A model generated the notes under the pieces. It saw nothing but the letters and a program-made list of their open reading frames with translations, had not been told where the DNA came from and did no database searches. The position numbers and the translations under genes were made by a program. 43,952 bases of DNA from Anaerolineaceae bacterium (lineage in GTDB: Bacteria; Chloroflexota; Anaerolineae; Anaerolineales; Villigracilaceae), in NCBI GenBank assembly GCA_009772985.1, contig WOUS01000015.1, forward strand, positions 1 to 43,952, written 5' to 3'. Of the stretch, positions 16,404 through 24,374 are shown one piece after another. The stretch's first letter is position 1. Every line of letters starts with the position of its first letter.

Positions 16404-17485
16404 GCGGCTGGCTCTGGTCTCTCCAGGGTGAAGGCCGGACGGGACTCGCCCACCACCAATTTGCGCCAGTTGGTCACCTGCTTGACCGGCCCGAATTCGG
16501 ACAGGGCGGCCAATTCCTTTTCGGTAATGGCGCCCAACTGCCGCAGGATCTCCAGCGCGACCGCCGGGCGGACGCGGTTGTACGTGCTGCCATCTGCGCG
16601 GCGGATCGGCATGTCGCCGTCGGAGATCTTGATGGCGATGCCGATGCCGGGCGAATCGGCGCCCAGGACCCCCGGCAGGATGCCGAGCATCTGATAGCCC
16701 TCCGCCCCGCCCTTGGCCAGGATGCGGCCCTTGCAGGCTTCCATCAGGCGCGTGTCGAAGCGCCCCGGCCCGCCGACCATCTCGGGGTGCGCCAGCATGG
16801 ACTGGGTGATGCGCCGGCAGGCGGAGGCGCGTTCGGGGGACAGGCCGCGCGGGTCGCACAGGATGGCGAAGCCGCGCGCCGCGTTCTGGAGCGGGACGGC
16901 GAAGTTGGGCGCCGAACAGCCGTCCGTGCCAAGTTCGATCTCTCCGGCCGGCACGCCGGTCAACTCGGCAAACGTCTCCAGGATGGCCTGCTGGACGGGA
17001 TGCTGCGGGTTGACGTAGTCCGAGATGGGCAGGCCGCGCATGCGGGCGTGGGCCAGCATACCGGTGTGCTTGCCCGAGCAGTTGTGCCGGTTCGGGGTCG
17101 GGACCTCGCCGCGGGCGCGCATCGCCTCCACCGTGGGCTGGTGCGAGAGCGGGTGCGATCCGCACAGCAGGTCGCTCTCCTGCACGCCGGCCTTGGACTG
17201 GATGCCCTTGAGCGCTTCCACGTGCTCGTCGGTGCCGTCGTGCGAGGCGCACATCAGGGCGATCTCTTTCGAGGTCAGGTGGAAGAACTGGTCGCCGCCG
17301 CCCTCGATGAACGGCAGGGCCTGGAACGGTTTGGCGCTGGAGCGCAGGAAAGCCGCCGTTTTCGGGCTGCCGTACCAGGCCAGCAGGCTCCCGGAAACGT
17401 CCACGACCGCCGCCGCGCCAAAGTGGATGGACTCGACAATATTCCCCCGCGTGGATTCGAAGATCGGCAGGAAGTCGCCGGTCAC
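16400..17485 (-). CDS. L-asparaginase II family (Rhizobium-type)
   Basis: A 361-residue protein of the asparaginase II family (PF06089 type), unrelated to the E. coli AnsA/AnsB fold. Family landmarks are RSSAKPFQALP (about 48-58, with the serine-lysine pair), CASHDGTDEHV, NCSGKHTGML and GTDGCSAPNFAVPL. It hydrolyses asparagine to aspartate and ammonia in the cytosol; no signal peptide is present. The start is GTG at 17485, three bases after the MBL-fold gene stop codon. It sits in a tight minus-strand operon behind a sensor kinase, which could mean nutrient-linked control, though this is inferred from position only. Confidence 0.9.
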   Translation of the reverse strand: MTGDFLPIFESTRGNIVESIHFGAAAVVDVSGSLLAWYGSPKTAAFLRSSAKPFQALPFIEGGGDQFFHLTSKEIALMCASHDGTDEHVEALKGIQSKAGVQESDLLCGSHPLSHQPTVEAMRARGEVPTPNRHNCSGKHTGMLAHARMRGLPISDYVNPQHPVQQAILETFAELTGVPAGEIELGTDGCSAPNFAVPLQNAARGFAILCDPRGLSPERASACRRITQSMLAHPEMVGGPGRFDTRLMEACKGRILAKGGAEGYQMLGILPGVLGADSPGIGIAIKISDGDMPIRRADGSTYNRVRPAVALEILRQLGAITEKELAALSEFGPVKQVTNWRKLVVGESRPAFTLERPEPAA

Positions 17486-17488
17486 AGG

Positions 17489-18346
17489 TTACTCCTCCCC
17501 GGCCGCGACGCCGGGATGATAATGCCGGATGTAATACTGGGTCAGCCCGTGGCGCAGGCGGTGCGTGTACTGGCGCTGGCGTCCCGACGGGACCTTGAAA
17601 CTGCCCAGCAGGTGCGGGACGAGGTTCTCCACCGCGTCGGGCGTGGACTTCTTGGCGGCCAGTTTTTCCAGTTTGCCGAGAACATGATCGAGGTGCTCGC
17701 GCTGGGCGCGGATCATGTCCACTGCCACCGGCCCGCTGCGCCCGCTGATGATCGTCCAGCCGCGGTAGGCGGGGGAGAGCAGGAGTTTGAGCGTCTCCAG
17801 CCAGGCGGGCAGGTCGGCGCTCGCCAGGTAGGGCGGCTGGTTCTTCAGCACCGCGTCGCCGATGAAGACCACCTTCTCCTCCGGCACGACCACCCAGGAA
17901 GCCCCGGTGGAGGGGCCGGGATGGTATTCGAACAGTACCGGGGAGTCGCCCCAATGGAGGGCCATCTGCTGGCTGAAGGTGATCTCGGGCGGCGCCCAGC
18001 GCACGTTGCCCAGCCCGCCGATGGTCTCCCAGTCTGCGCCGGTCTCGTTGCCCTGGGCCTTGAACATGTTCGAGCGGCTGCGGAAGATCTGCGCCACTTT
18101 TTCGTGGGCCACGATCGTGCAGTCCATGGCGCGTGCGCCGAGCGTCCGGTCTGGGTGGGCGTCGAGGTTGACCAGCATCCGGTCCGCGCCGCTGCCCAGG
18201 CTGAGCAGGGAGGCGCGCCAGGAGCGTCCGTCCTCGGACGAGGGCGGAGCGTCCACCTGGATCAGGCCGTGCGGCAGGTTGACAGCGCCCAGCACGACGC
18301 CCATGAACTGGTCTTCGATGAAAATATCCTTGGCAATGGCTCGCAT
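17489..18346 (-). CDS. MBL-fold protein with altered metal-binding motif
   Basis: A 285-residue metallo-beta-lactamase-fold protein. The strand that normally carries HxHxDH reads LVNLDAHPDRTLG, giving D-x-H-x-D-R. Later ligand regions are EYHPGPSTGASWVVVP (His retained), FIGDAV (Asp retained) and SGRSGPV where the last His would be expected. Several zinc ligands are therefore replaced, and the protein may bind one metal, a different metal or none. The C-terminal 60 residues are basic and helical. AGGAG 7 nt before the ATG sets the start, 17 bp after the histidine-kinase stop codon. Function is unknown; hydrolysis cannot be assumed. Confidence 0.75.
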   Translation of the reverse strand: MRAIAKDIFIEDQFMGVVLGAVNLPHGLIQVDAPPSSEDGRSWRASLLSLGSGADRMLVNLDAHPDRTLGARAMDCTIVAHEKVAQIFRSRSNMFKAQGNETGADWETIGGLGNVRWAPPEITFSQQMALHWGDSPVLFEYHPGPSTGASWVVVPEEKVVFIGDAVLKNQPPYLASADLPAWLETLKLLLSPAYRGWTIISGRSGPVAVDMIRAQREHLDHVLGKLEKLAAKKSTPDAVENLVPHLLGSFKVPSGRQRQYTHRLRHGLTQYYIRHYHPGVAAGEE

Positions 18347-18363
18347 GGATTCTCCTGCGGAAT

Positions 18364-20436
18364 TTATTTCGATTTGAGGATCGGCAGGGTCAGGTGGAAC
18401 CTGGCGCCCTGCCCGGGCTGGCTCTCGACCCAGATGCGGCCGCCGTGACCTGTGACCGCCAGCCGGCAAAAGGCCAGCCCCACCCCCAGCCCGCCCGGCA
18501 TGCCCTCCTCTTTCAGGCGGGTGAATTTTTCGAAGATGCGCTCCTGGTCTGCGAACGGGATGCCGGGGCCGTTGTCCTGCACCCACATCTGCACCCAGTT
18601 GCCCTCGGCCTTCGCGCCGACTTCGAGGTCGCCCTCCGGCGGCGTGAACTTGGAGGCATTCTCCAGCAGGTTGATCAGCACGCGGCGGAGCATGTCCACG
18701 TCCACCCAGATGGAGGGGAGTTTTGGCGGCAGCGTCATCTTCAACACCTGGCGGCGGCTCTCGATCATCGGACGGACGGCTTCCACCGCATCCCCGGCCA
18801 GGCTGGAGGGCGAAACGGCCTGCTGGGAGACGATTGCCTGGCCCGATTCCAGCCGGCTGATGTCGAGCAGGGAACTGATGAGCCGCTGGATGCGGTCGGT
18901 GGAACGCATGGCGATCATCATGACCGATTTGACGGATTCATTTTCCTTGCCCTGGAGCAGCGAGGAAAGCACGTCGAGGCTGGAGACGATGTTGGCCAGC
19001 GGCGAGCGCAGGTCGTGGTAGATCATGGCCGTCATGTCGTCGCGCAGGGTGTCGAGGTCCTTGCGCTCGGAGATGTCGCGGAAGATCCATTGCAGGCACT
19101 CGACATCCTCGAAGACGACCCGGCGGACGTAAACCTCGATGGGCGAGGCGCGGCCGGTCTTGTCTTTCAGGACCGACTCGTAACTGTGCGTGTGGCCCGT
19201 TTTGATCTTGTCGAGGCGCGCGTTGCCCGTCTGCGGCCGGGCATCGTGCAGGTTGTAGATCGCCATGTCGTGCAATTGCCTGGAGGTGTAGCCGCTCAAG
19301 ACGGCGGCCTGGCGGTTGGCCTCCAGAATCTTGCCCTTCAGGTCAGTGATGAAAATGGGATCAATGCTGTCGTCGAACAATTCGCGGTAACGCTTGTGCG
19401 CCGCCTGCAGGCGCTCGAACAACTGCGCGTGCTGGATGGCCGAACCGGCCAGGTTGCCGATCCCGGCCAGCACCAGCAGGGCGTCGGGGTCGAAGACGCC
19501 GGAGAGGGGGTTGACCGCCTCCAGCACGCCGATCACGCGTCCCTGGGCATGGATGGGAGCGCACGCCAGGGCGCGCACGTCCAGGCCGGCGAACTGGTCC
19601 ACCTCCGGCAGGAAGCGCGTGTCCTCCCGCACGGCGGGGATGACGACGCCCTGCCCTTCGCGCGCCACCCAGCCCACCACGCCCTGCCCGGCCGGGATGG
19701 GCTGGCGGGAAATGCCTTCCGAATTCTGTCCGGTGGCGGCGTGGAAGATCAGGCTGCCGCTCGAGTCTGTCAGCGCCAGCGCCACGGTCTCCACCTGCAT
19801 GGCCTGGATGGTCTCATCGAGGATACGCTGGAGCACCTCCTCCAGCCGCAGAGTAGCATTGATGGTTGCTGCGCTGGCCGCCAGGGCGGTCATCACCCGC
19901 GCCTGGCGCTGGCTTTCGGCGTACAGGCGGGCGTTCAGCACGGCGATGCCGGCCTGGTCGCCAATGGCCTGCATCAGGTCGAAGTGATCCTTGGTATACG
20001 CCCCCGGCGCCGGGTGGACGAGGGTCAGCACCCCCACCAGCCGTTCGCGCGCCAGCAGCGGCACACACAGCGCCGACTTGGCCCCGGAGCGGTCCACCGC
20101 GTCGTCGGGGCGGCGCAGCCAGCGTTCATCCTTGCTCGTGTCGGGGATCCAGGCCGGCTGGCGTTGGCGCATCACCCAGCCCGCCAGGCCGCGCTCCATC
20201 GTCTCGCGCAGCTGCTGGGTGGTGTGGTCGTGGATCTGCATCCCGTAGACGATGGCCGCGTCGAGCGTCTTGCCGTTATCGTCCAGCACCACAATGCTGC
20301 CGCGCTCCCCGCCGACGTTCTTCAACGACTGGAACAGCACCCGCTGCAAGACCGTGCGCAGGTCCAGCGCCGAGGCCAGTTCGCGGCTGACATGATAGAG
20401 CAGTTCAAGGGAGGAACGGAAAGTGTCGTCTTTCAT
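18364..20436 (-). CDS. Cytoplasmic sensor histidine kinase, GAF-GAF-PAS-HisKA-HATPase
   Basis: A 690-residue kinase with no membrane segments. Two GAF domains (about 20-175 and 195-345) are followed by a PAS domain (about 350-465) and the kinase core. The phosphorylated His474 is in MIYHDLRSPLANI. The ATP-binding boxes are NLLENASKFT (N), DNGPGIP (G1), FEKF (F) and GLGVGLAFC (G2). It should sense a diffusible intracellular signal and phosphorylate a response regulator, none of which is encoded nearby. It heads a minus-strand operon of five closely spaced genes. Its likely promoter TGCTATACT lies at 20506-20498, back to back with the ArsR-type operator region. Confidence 0.9.
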   Translation of the reverse strand: MKDDTFRSSLELLYHVSRELASALDLRTVLQRVLFQSLKNVGGERGSIVVLDDNGKTLDAAIVYGMQIHDHTTQQLRETMERGLAGWVMRQRQPAWIPDTSKDERWLRRPDDAVDRSGAKSALCVPLLARERLVGVLTLVHPAPGAYTKDHFDLMQAIGDQAGIAVLNARLYAESQRQARVMTALAASAATINATLRLEEVLQRILDETIQAMQVETVALALTDSSGSLIFHAATGQNSEGISRQPIPAGQGVVGWVAREGQGVVIPAVREDTRFLPEVDQFAGLDVRALACAPIHAQGRVIGVLEAVNPLSGVFDPDALLVLAGIGNLAGSAIQHAQLFERLQAAHKRYRELFDDSIDPIFITDLKGKILEANRQAAVLSGYTSRQLHDMAIYNLHDARPQTGNARLDKIKTGHTHSYESVLKDKTGRASPIEVYVRRVVFEDVECLQWIFRDISERKDLDTLRDDMTAMIYHDLRSPLANIVSSLDVLSSLLQGKENESVKSVMMIAMRSTDRIQRLISSLLDISRLESGQAIVSQQAVSPSSLAGDAVEAVRPMIESRRQVLKMTLPPKLPSIWVDVDMLRRVLINLLENASKFTPPEGDLEVGAKAEGNWVQMWVQDNGPGIPFADQERIFEKFTRLKEEGMPGGLGVGLAFCRLAVTGHGGRIWVESQPGQGARFHLTLPILKSK

Positions 20437-20497
20437 TTGCTTAACTATACTTCAAACCTGCACCGGATATAAATAACACTATCATTTCACCTGGGTT

Positions 20498-20506
20498 AGT
20501 ATAGCA
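20498..20506 (-). promoter_or_regulatory. Extended -10 promoter of the histidine kinase operon
   Basis: TGCTATACT on the minus strand, about 60 nt before the kinase ATG. It is identical to the promoter cores at 28002 and 41972. Confidence 0.55.
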
Positions 20507-20535
20507 TACTTGGAAAAACGGGTTATCCGGATTGC

Positions 20536-20588
20536 TTGACGAATTTCCCGTGTTAGATTAATATCTAATACGTTAGATTATAATCTAA
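20536..20588 (+). promoter_or_regulatory. Promoter with two ArsR-type operator palindromes
   Basis: TTGACG (20536-20541), a 17-bp spacer and TAATAT (20559-20564) form a promoter. Two palindromes overlap it: TTAGATTAATATCTAA at 20553-20568 and the perfect TTAGATTATAATCTAA at 20573-20588. Their centres are exactly 20 bp apart, two helical turns, so two dimers would bind the same DNA face across the -10 box and start point. The second ends 7 bp before the regulator ATG. Confidence 0.8.
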
Positions 20589-20595
20589 CACGCCT

Positions 20596-21651
20596 ATGAC
20601 CAACATTGCCTGGGACACCGGTACCGCCTACGACCTCTTCATCAGCCTGCTCGTGCTGCACCAGGCTGCCGTGTTCGGCCTGCGCCCCTCCTGGGCGGCG
20701 GGCGTGCGCCAGCGGATTTCCGCGCCGCGGCGCGAATTCCTCGAGCGGATGTACTCCTTCTCCGGCACCGGGCTGGAATGGGTCTGCAGCCTGCCCAAGC
20801 CGAAGGACGCCTCCGACGCCCTGCGCATCGCCGCGGACCTGGAACCGGCCGCGCGTTTCGAAGCCCTGACCCTGCCCGCCGAGGTCCCCGCCGAGGCGCG
20901 CGCCGCCCTGCACGCCATCGCCGCGCGCGGCGCAGCCACCGCGGCCGAGCGGGAAACCCTGAAGGCAAACTACACCCATCACGGGCAGGCCTTGCGTCCC
21001 GCCGGGCTGGAAAACCTGGTGAGCGCCTGGAGCGACCTCGCGGCCTCCGGCGAAGGACTGCTGGCCGCCCTCCAGGAATACCACACCGTCTTCTTCTCCG
21101 AGGAAGAAACGCGCCTCCGCCCAGCGCTGGAAACCGGCCTCGCCCACGCCCAAGACCTGGCGGACCGCATGACAGTGGACACGCTGGTCGAGTCGCTCTC
21201 GCACGGCGTCCGCATCGCGGACCTGGGTTCGGTGCGCACGCTCACCCTGGCCCCGTCCTACTGGACCTCGCCGCTGGTGTTCCACATCCGGCCGCGGGCG
21301 GGACAGGTCCTGCTGGTTTTCGGGGTCAGGCCCACGGTCCAGAGCGTGGTTCCCGGCGCGGGGGCCCCGGACCTGCTGGTGACGGCGCTCAAGTCGCTGG
21401 CCGACCCGACCCGGCTGCGCATCCTGCGCTTCCTTTCGGGGGAGGCGCTTTCCCCCGCCGAACTGGCGCGCCGCCTGCGCCTGCGCCCGCCGACCGTCAC
21501 CCACCACCTGCACGCGCTGCGCCTGGCCGGGCTGGTACAGGTCACCATCAACGAAAAAAACGAGAAGCGCTACGCCGCCCGCCTCGAAACTTTGAATGAG
21601 TTGAACGCTGCTTTACAGGATTTTTTGACCAAACAGGACGAGCATGACTGA
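20596..21651 (+). CDS. ArsR-family transcriptional regulator with N-terminal effector domain
   Basis: A 351-residue regulator. Residues of about 255-335 form the winged helix typical of ArsR repressors (LKSLADPTRLRILRFLSGE, then SPAELARRLRLRPPTVTHHLHALRLAGLV, and a basic wing KNEKRYAAR). The first 250 residues are a helical domain of the type found in long ArsR-like proteins and probably sense the effector. There is no cysteine metal-binding motif in the recognition region, so a metal signal is not indicated. It overlaps the MFS gene by 8 bp, so it probably controls that transporter as well as itself through the double operator just upstream. The effector is unknown. Confidence 0.85.
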   Translation: MTNIAWDTGTAYDLFISLLVLHQAAVFGLRPSWAAGVRQRISAPRREFLERMYSFSGTGLEWVCSLPKPKDASDALRIAADLEPAARFEALTLPAEVPAEARAALHAIAARGAATAAERETLKANYTHHGQALRPAGLENLVSAWSDLAASGEGLLAALQEYHTVFFSEEETRLRPALETGLAHAQDLADRMTVDTLVESLSHGVRIADLGSVRTLTLAPSYWTSPLVFHIRPRAGQVLLVFGVRPTVQSVVPGAGAPDLLVTALKSLADPTRLRILRFLSGEALSPAELARRLRLRPPTVTHHLHALRLAGLVQVTINEKNEKRYAARLETLNELNAALQDFLTKQDEHD

Positions 21652-22900
21652 CATCGTAAAAACGTACTGGGCGCGCATCCGCCAGTTTTCGCCCAACGCC
21701 CGGCTGTTCCTCGCCAGCGCCATCATCACCGGCGCGGCGCTGGGCATTTACCGGTTGCTTTTCAATTTTTACGTGCTGAGCCTGAACATGGACGAAACCG
21801 TGGCCGGGCAGTTGACCTCGGTCAACAGCACCACCGCCCTCCTGCTGGCCCTGCCGATGGGCTACCTGGCTGACCTGCTGGGGCGCAAGAAATCGTTCAT
21901 CATCGGCGGAGCGCTGGTCTCGCTGGCCATCGCCGGGATGGTGCTATGGCCGGGCAAGACCATGCTTTTTGGGATGAGCGTCATCATCGGCGCGGCGCAA
22001 AGCCTCTCCATGGTAAGCATGTCGCCCTTCCTGCTGGAGAACAGCGGCGTGGAAGAACGGACGTACCTCTTCAGCCTCGGCGCGGGCGCGCAGATGACCG
22101 CCTCCTTCGTGGGCAACTCCATCGGCGGCAACCTGCCCACTTGGATCGCCGCCCGGCAGGGAATCCTGCCGACCAGCAGCGCGGCCTACGCCGGGGCGCT
22201 GGCCCTTGTGGCGGCGGTGTCGCTGTTGGGACTCGTCCCGTACTTTTTCATGCGCATGCCAAAACTGGAACATTCCGAGCGGGCGCTGTTCGCGCCGTTC
22301 GCCTATGCCGCCAAACAGCCGGTCCTGCTGACCAAACTCATCCTGCCGATGCTGATCACCTCCATCGGGGCGGGACTGCTGATGCCGTTCATGAACATTT
22401 TCTTCCGGGTGGTCTACCGCCAGCCGGACCCGGTTGTTGGGAACCTGCTCGCCTGGGGCGCACTGGCCATGGGCATCGGCCTCATCATCGCCCCGCCCAT
22501 CGCCGACCGGACGGGCAAGATCCAACTGGTCGTCATCACGCAGGGGCTTTCCATCCCCTTCCTCGCCATGCTCGGTTATTCGCCGTGGTTCGCAATGAGC
22601 GCCTTCGCTTACTACGTGCGCATCGGGTTGATGAACATGAGCGGGCCGGTCTACCAGACGTTCGTGATGGAAAAGGTCGAACCGGAGGCGCGCGCCACGG
22701 TCGCCAGCCTGGTCAGCATGGCCAACAGTTTCGGGTGGGCGTTCAGCCCCTCGATCAGCGGCTGGCTGCAAGTCAATTATGGATTCGGTCCGGTGTTTGC
22801 CGGTGTTCTGCTCCTGTACTCCGTTTCCGTCTACATGTACTGGAAATTCTTCTGGAACGCCAAACCGGCGCAGTCCCCTGCACCGGCGCCGGCCGATTGA
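21644..22900 (+). CDS. MFS transporter, probable exporter
   Basis: A 418-residue major facilitator with about 12 hydrophobic segments. The loop GYLADLLGRKKSFIIGG (about 65-82) is the conserved motif A between helices 2 and 3. The order of helices and the short central loop fit drug- or metabolite-efflux-type MFS proteins. The start overlaps the end of the ArsR-type gene by 8 bp. A strong terminator follows. Linkage to a self-repressing regulator suggests substrate-induced expression of an exporter; the substrate is unknown. It acts in the cytoplasmic membrane, driven by proton or ion exchange. Confidence 0.9.
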   Translation: MTDIVKTYWARIRQFSPNARLFLASAIITGAALGIYRLLFNFYVLSLNMDETVAGQLTSVNSTTALLLALPMGYLADLLGRKKSFIIGGALVSLAIAGMVLWPGKTMLFGMSVIIGAAQSLSMVSMSPFLLENSGVEERTYLFSLGAGAQMTASFVGNSIGGNLPTWIAARQGILPTSSAAYAGALALVAAVSLLGLVPYFFMRMPKLEHSERALFAPFAYAAKQPVLLTKLILPMLITSIGAGLLMPFMNIFFRVVYRQPDPVVGNLLAWGALAMGIGLIIAPPIADRTGKIQLVVITQGLSIPFLAMLGYSPWFAMSAFAYYVRIGLMNMSGPVYQTFVMEKVEPEARATVASLVSMANSFGWAFSPSISGWLQVNYGFGPVFAGVLLLYSVSVYMYWKFFWNAKPAQSPAPAPAD

Positions 22901-22927
22901 AAGGAGGTTCCACGAATCCCAATTTCC

Positions 22928-22972
22928 AAACCCACGGGATGGCGCCCCGAGACGCCATCCCGTTGGGTTTTA
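22928..22972 (+). terminator. Rho-independent terminator after the MFS gene
   Basis: A stem of about 16 bp, AAACCCACGGGATGGCG with CGCCATCCCGTTGGGTTT, around CCCCGAGA, and a TTTTAAAT tail. It is the strongest terminator in the window. Confidence 0.88.
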
Positions 22973-23035
22973 AATACGCAACTTTTTGGCAGGGAACTCA
23001 TCTAACCCTGTGACATAAACCAAGGAGCAGAAATC

Positions 23036-23419
23036 ATGGAAATGCTGATTGACTTCCCCGGCGGCCTGCGCGTGGACGCCCACTTCGGACCGTTCACCGT
23101 CCACACCGACCAGCCGCCCGAGGCCTCGGCCCCCACGCCGTTCGCCACCTTCCTCGCCTCGCTCGGCGCCTGCGCGGGCATCTACGTGCTCGGCTTCTGC
23201 CGCCAGCGCGGGCTGGACGCCGAGGGCATCCGCATCCTTCAGCGTATACACACGGACCCGCTGACCGGCATGGTGGACAAAGTGGACCTGGAAATCCAGG
23301 TGCCATCCACCTTCCCTGCCAAATACCACGAAGCCCTCATCCGCTCGGCTGACCTGTGCGCCGTCAAGAAGCACTTCGAGAACCCGCCGCAGTTCGAGAT
23401 CACGACCAAGACAGTCTGA
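23036..23419 (+). CDS. OsmC-family protein
   Basis: A 127-residue OsmC/Ohr-superfamily protein. Family features are TPFATFLASLGACAGIYVLGFC, with the first conserved cysteine at the start of the long helix, and ALIRSADLCAVKKHF, with the second cysteine. OsmC/Ohr proteins reduce organic hydroperoxides through these two thiols; the YhfA-like branch, which this resembles in length, has no proven substrate. AAGGAG lies 9 nt before the ATG. It is cytosolic and flanked by terminators, so probably a single-gene unit. No OhrR-type regulator is adjacent. Confidence 0.82.
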   Translation: MEMLIDFPGGLRVDAHFGPFTVHTDQPPEASAPTPFATFLASLGACAGIYVLGFCRQRGLDAEGIRILQRIHTDPLTGMVDKVDLEIQVPSTFPAKYHEALIRSADLCAVKKHFENPPQFEITTKTV

Positions 23420-23439
23420 TGCCAGCCGATCCCCCCAAT

Positions 23440-23522
23440 GTGAATGCCGCGCAGACCAGTTGCTGGTTGGCGGCGCTCACTTTTTAACGCCACTCGTCCC
23501 CATTTTGCGGGGAATGGCGTTA
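23440..23522 (+). terminator. Terminator hairpin and second palindrome after osmC
   Basis: GTGAATGCCGCGCA pairs imperfectly with TGGCGGCGCTCAC, followed by TTTTT (23440-23486), a probable terminator. It runs straight into a second palindrome, TTAACGCCA to TGGCGTTAA (23484-23522), which ends in the promoter of the NYN gene. Confidence 0.6.
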
Positions 23523-23535
23523 AAATCCTCCCGCC

Positions 23536-24000
23536 ATGCAATACATCATTGACGGACACAACCTGATCCCCAAACTCGGACTGCGCCTCGACACCTTCGA
23601 CGACGAACTGGACCTCGTGGCCCGCTTGCAGGAATTCTGCCGCCTGCGCCGCGCGCACGTCGAAGTCTACTTTGACGGCGCGCCGCCGGGGCAGACCGGA
23701 CCTCGGTCCGCGGGCGCGGTGACCGCCCACTTCGTCCGGCAGGGGTCGAGCGCCGACGCTGCCATCGAGTCCCGGCTGGAGAAGATGGGACGGGCGGCGA
23801 AAAACTGGACGGTGGTCAGTTCCGACCACCGGGTCCAGCGCGCCGCGCAGGCCGCCCACGCCGAAGCGCTTTCGTCCGAAGAGTTCGCCCGGATGATGTC
23901 CGCCGCGCAAGCCGAACGTACGCTGCAAGCCAAAAGCGATACCTCCCTCAGCCCGGACGAAGTGGAGGAGTGGCTGGGCATTTTCAAAAGGCGGGGCTGA
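23536..24000 (+). CDS. YacP-like NYN-domain ribonuclease
   Basis: A 154-residue NYN/PIN-fold protein. YIIDGHNLI at the start, EVYFDG (about 43-48), the GSSADAAIE acidic segment and VVSSDHRV (about 94-101) carry the conserved aspartates of the metal-dependent nuclease centre. YacP/Rae1 proteins cleave mRNA, in B. subtilis on the ribosome; that role here is by family. The C-terminal helix (SPDEVEEWLGIFK) is typical. TAAAAT ends 9 nt before the ATG and no ribosome site is seen, so the leader would be only 2-3 nt. Confidence 0.82.
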   Translation: MQYIIDGHNLIPKLGLRLDTFDDELDLVARLQEFCRLRRAHVEVYFDGAPPGQTGPRSAGAVTAHFVRQGSSADAAIESRLEKMGRAAKNWTVVSSDHRVQRAAQAAHAEALSSEEFARMMSAAQAERTLQAKSDTSLSPDEVEEWLGIFKRRG

Positions 24001-24207
24001 ATTCGGACAATCCTAATCTTGTTTTAATGCAAAGTGGACAACTTTGGTGTAATATAACCAAGACACCTGTCCTCCTTTTACTGGTATAAGGTGTCAGCCA
24101 TCGAAGGCCAGCGTGTCCCCCCCATGCCGGCCAGGATCGGTGGTGTCCCCTCCCCCTTAGATCACCAGGCTTCGGCCTGGTGATCGCGTTAATTGCAGGA
24201 GGGATTC
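24001..24207. other. Gene-free stretch with a C(UUCG)G hairpin
   Basis: No reading frame of note. At 24160-24185 a perfect stem, GATCACCAGGC with GCCTGGTGATC, closes a C(TTCG)G tetraloop, among the most stable RNA hairpins, but without a T-run. The preceding 60 bases are C-rich with three GTGTC motifs. It may end the NYN transcript or be part of a small RNA or a degenerate mobile-element end. Confidence 0.5.
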
Positions 24208-24324
24208 ACCGCGAAGCAGCGAAGTGCGCGAAGAGATCATTGAGGTCGCGAAGAAACCCTTCGCGACCTCAAAAGGACTTCGCGGCCGCCTGCCCCCGCA
24301 TTTTGGGGGTCGTTTCTTCGCGGT
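24208..24324. repeat. ACCGCGAAG palindromic element with nested hairpins
   Basis: The outer ends ACCGCGAAG and CTTCGCGGT are inverted. Inside are GAGGTCGCGAAG-aaac-CCTTCGCGACCTC (24242-24270) and the GCCTGCCCCCGCATTTTGGG module (24288-24310) also seen in the element at 40803-40919. It resembles the element embedded in frame at 3531-3613. Confidence 0.75.
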
Positions 24325-24362
24325 TCCGATTGTTTTTCCCCGCGAAGCATCGCTGGCGGATG

Positions 24363-24368
24363 TATAAT
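24363..24368 (+). promoter_or_regulatory. -10 box of the deacetylase gene
   Basis: TATAAT ends 6 nt before the ATG at 24375, so transcription should begin at or next to the start codon. No ribosome site is present. Confidence 0.65.
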
Positions 24369-24374
24369 GCAGGC

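Noticed and set aside
15741..17954. A 737-codon minus-strand frame across endonuclease III and asparaginase
   Set aside because: Only its last ~220 codons encode a protein (endonuclease III). The rest is the out-of-frame shadow of the asparaginase and MBL-fold genes, rich in Ala/Arg/Pro/Gly as expected from GC-rich third positions.
16250..18448. A 732-codon plus-strand frame opposite the asparaginase and MBL genes
   Set aside because: Antisense shadow without motifs or ribosome site; the minus-strand genes carry clear catalytic motifs.
24180..24374. Earlier start for the deacetylase at 24180
   Set aside because: The extra 65 codons cross a palindromic element, and the promoter at 24363 lies inside them.
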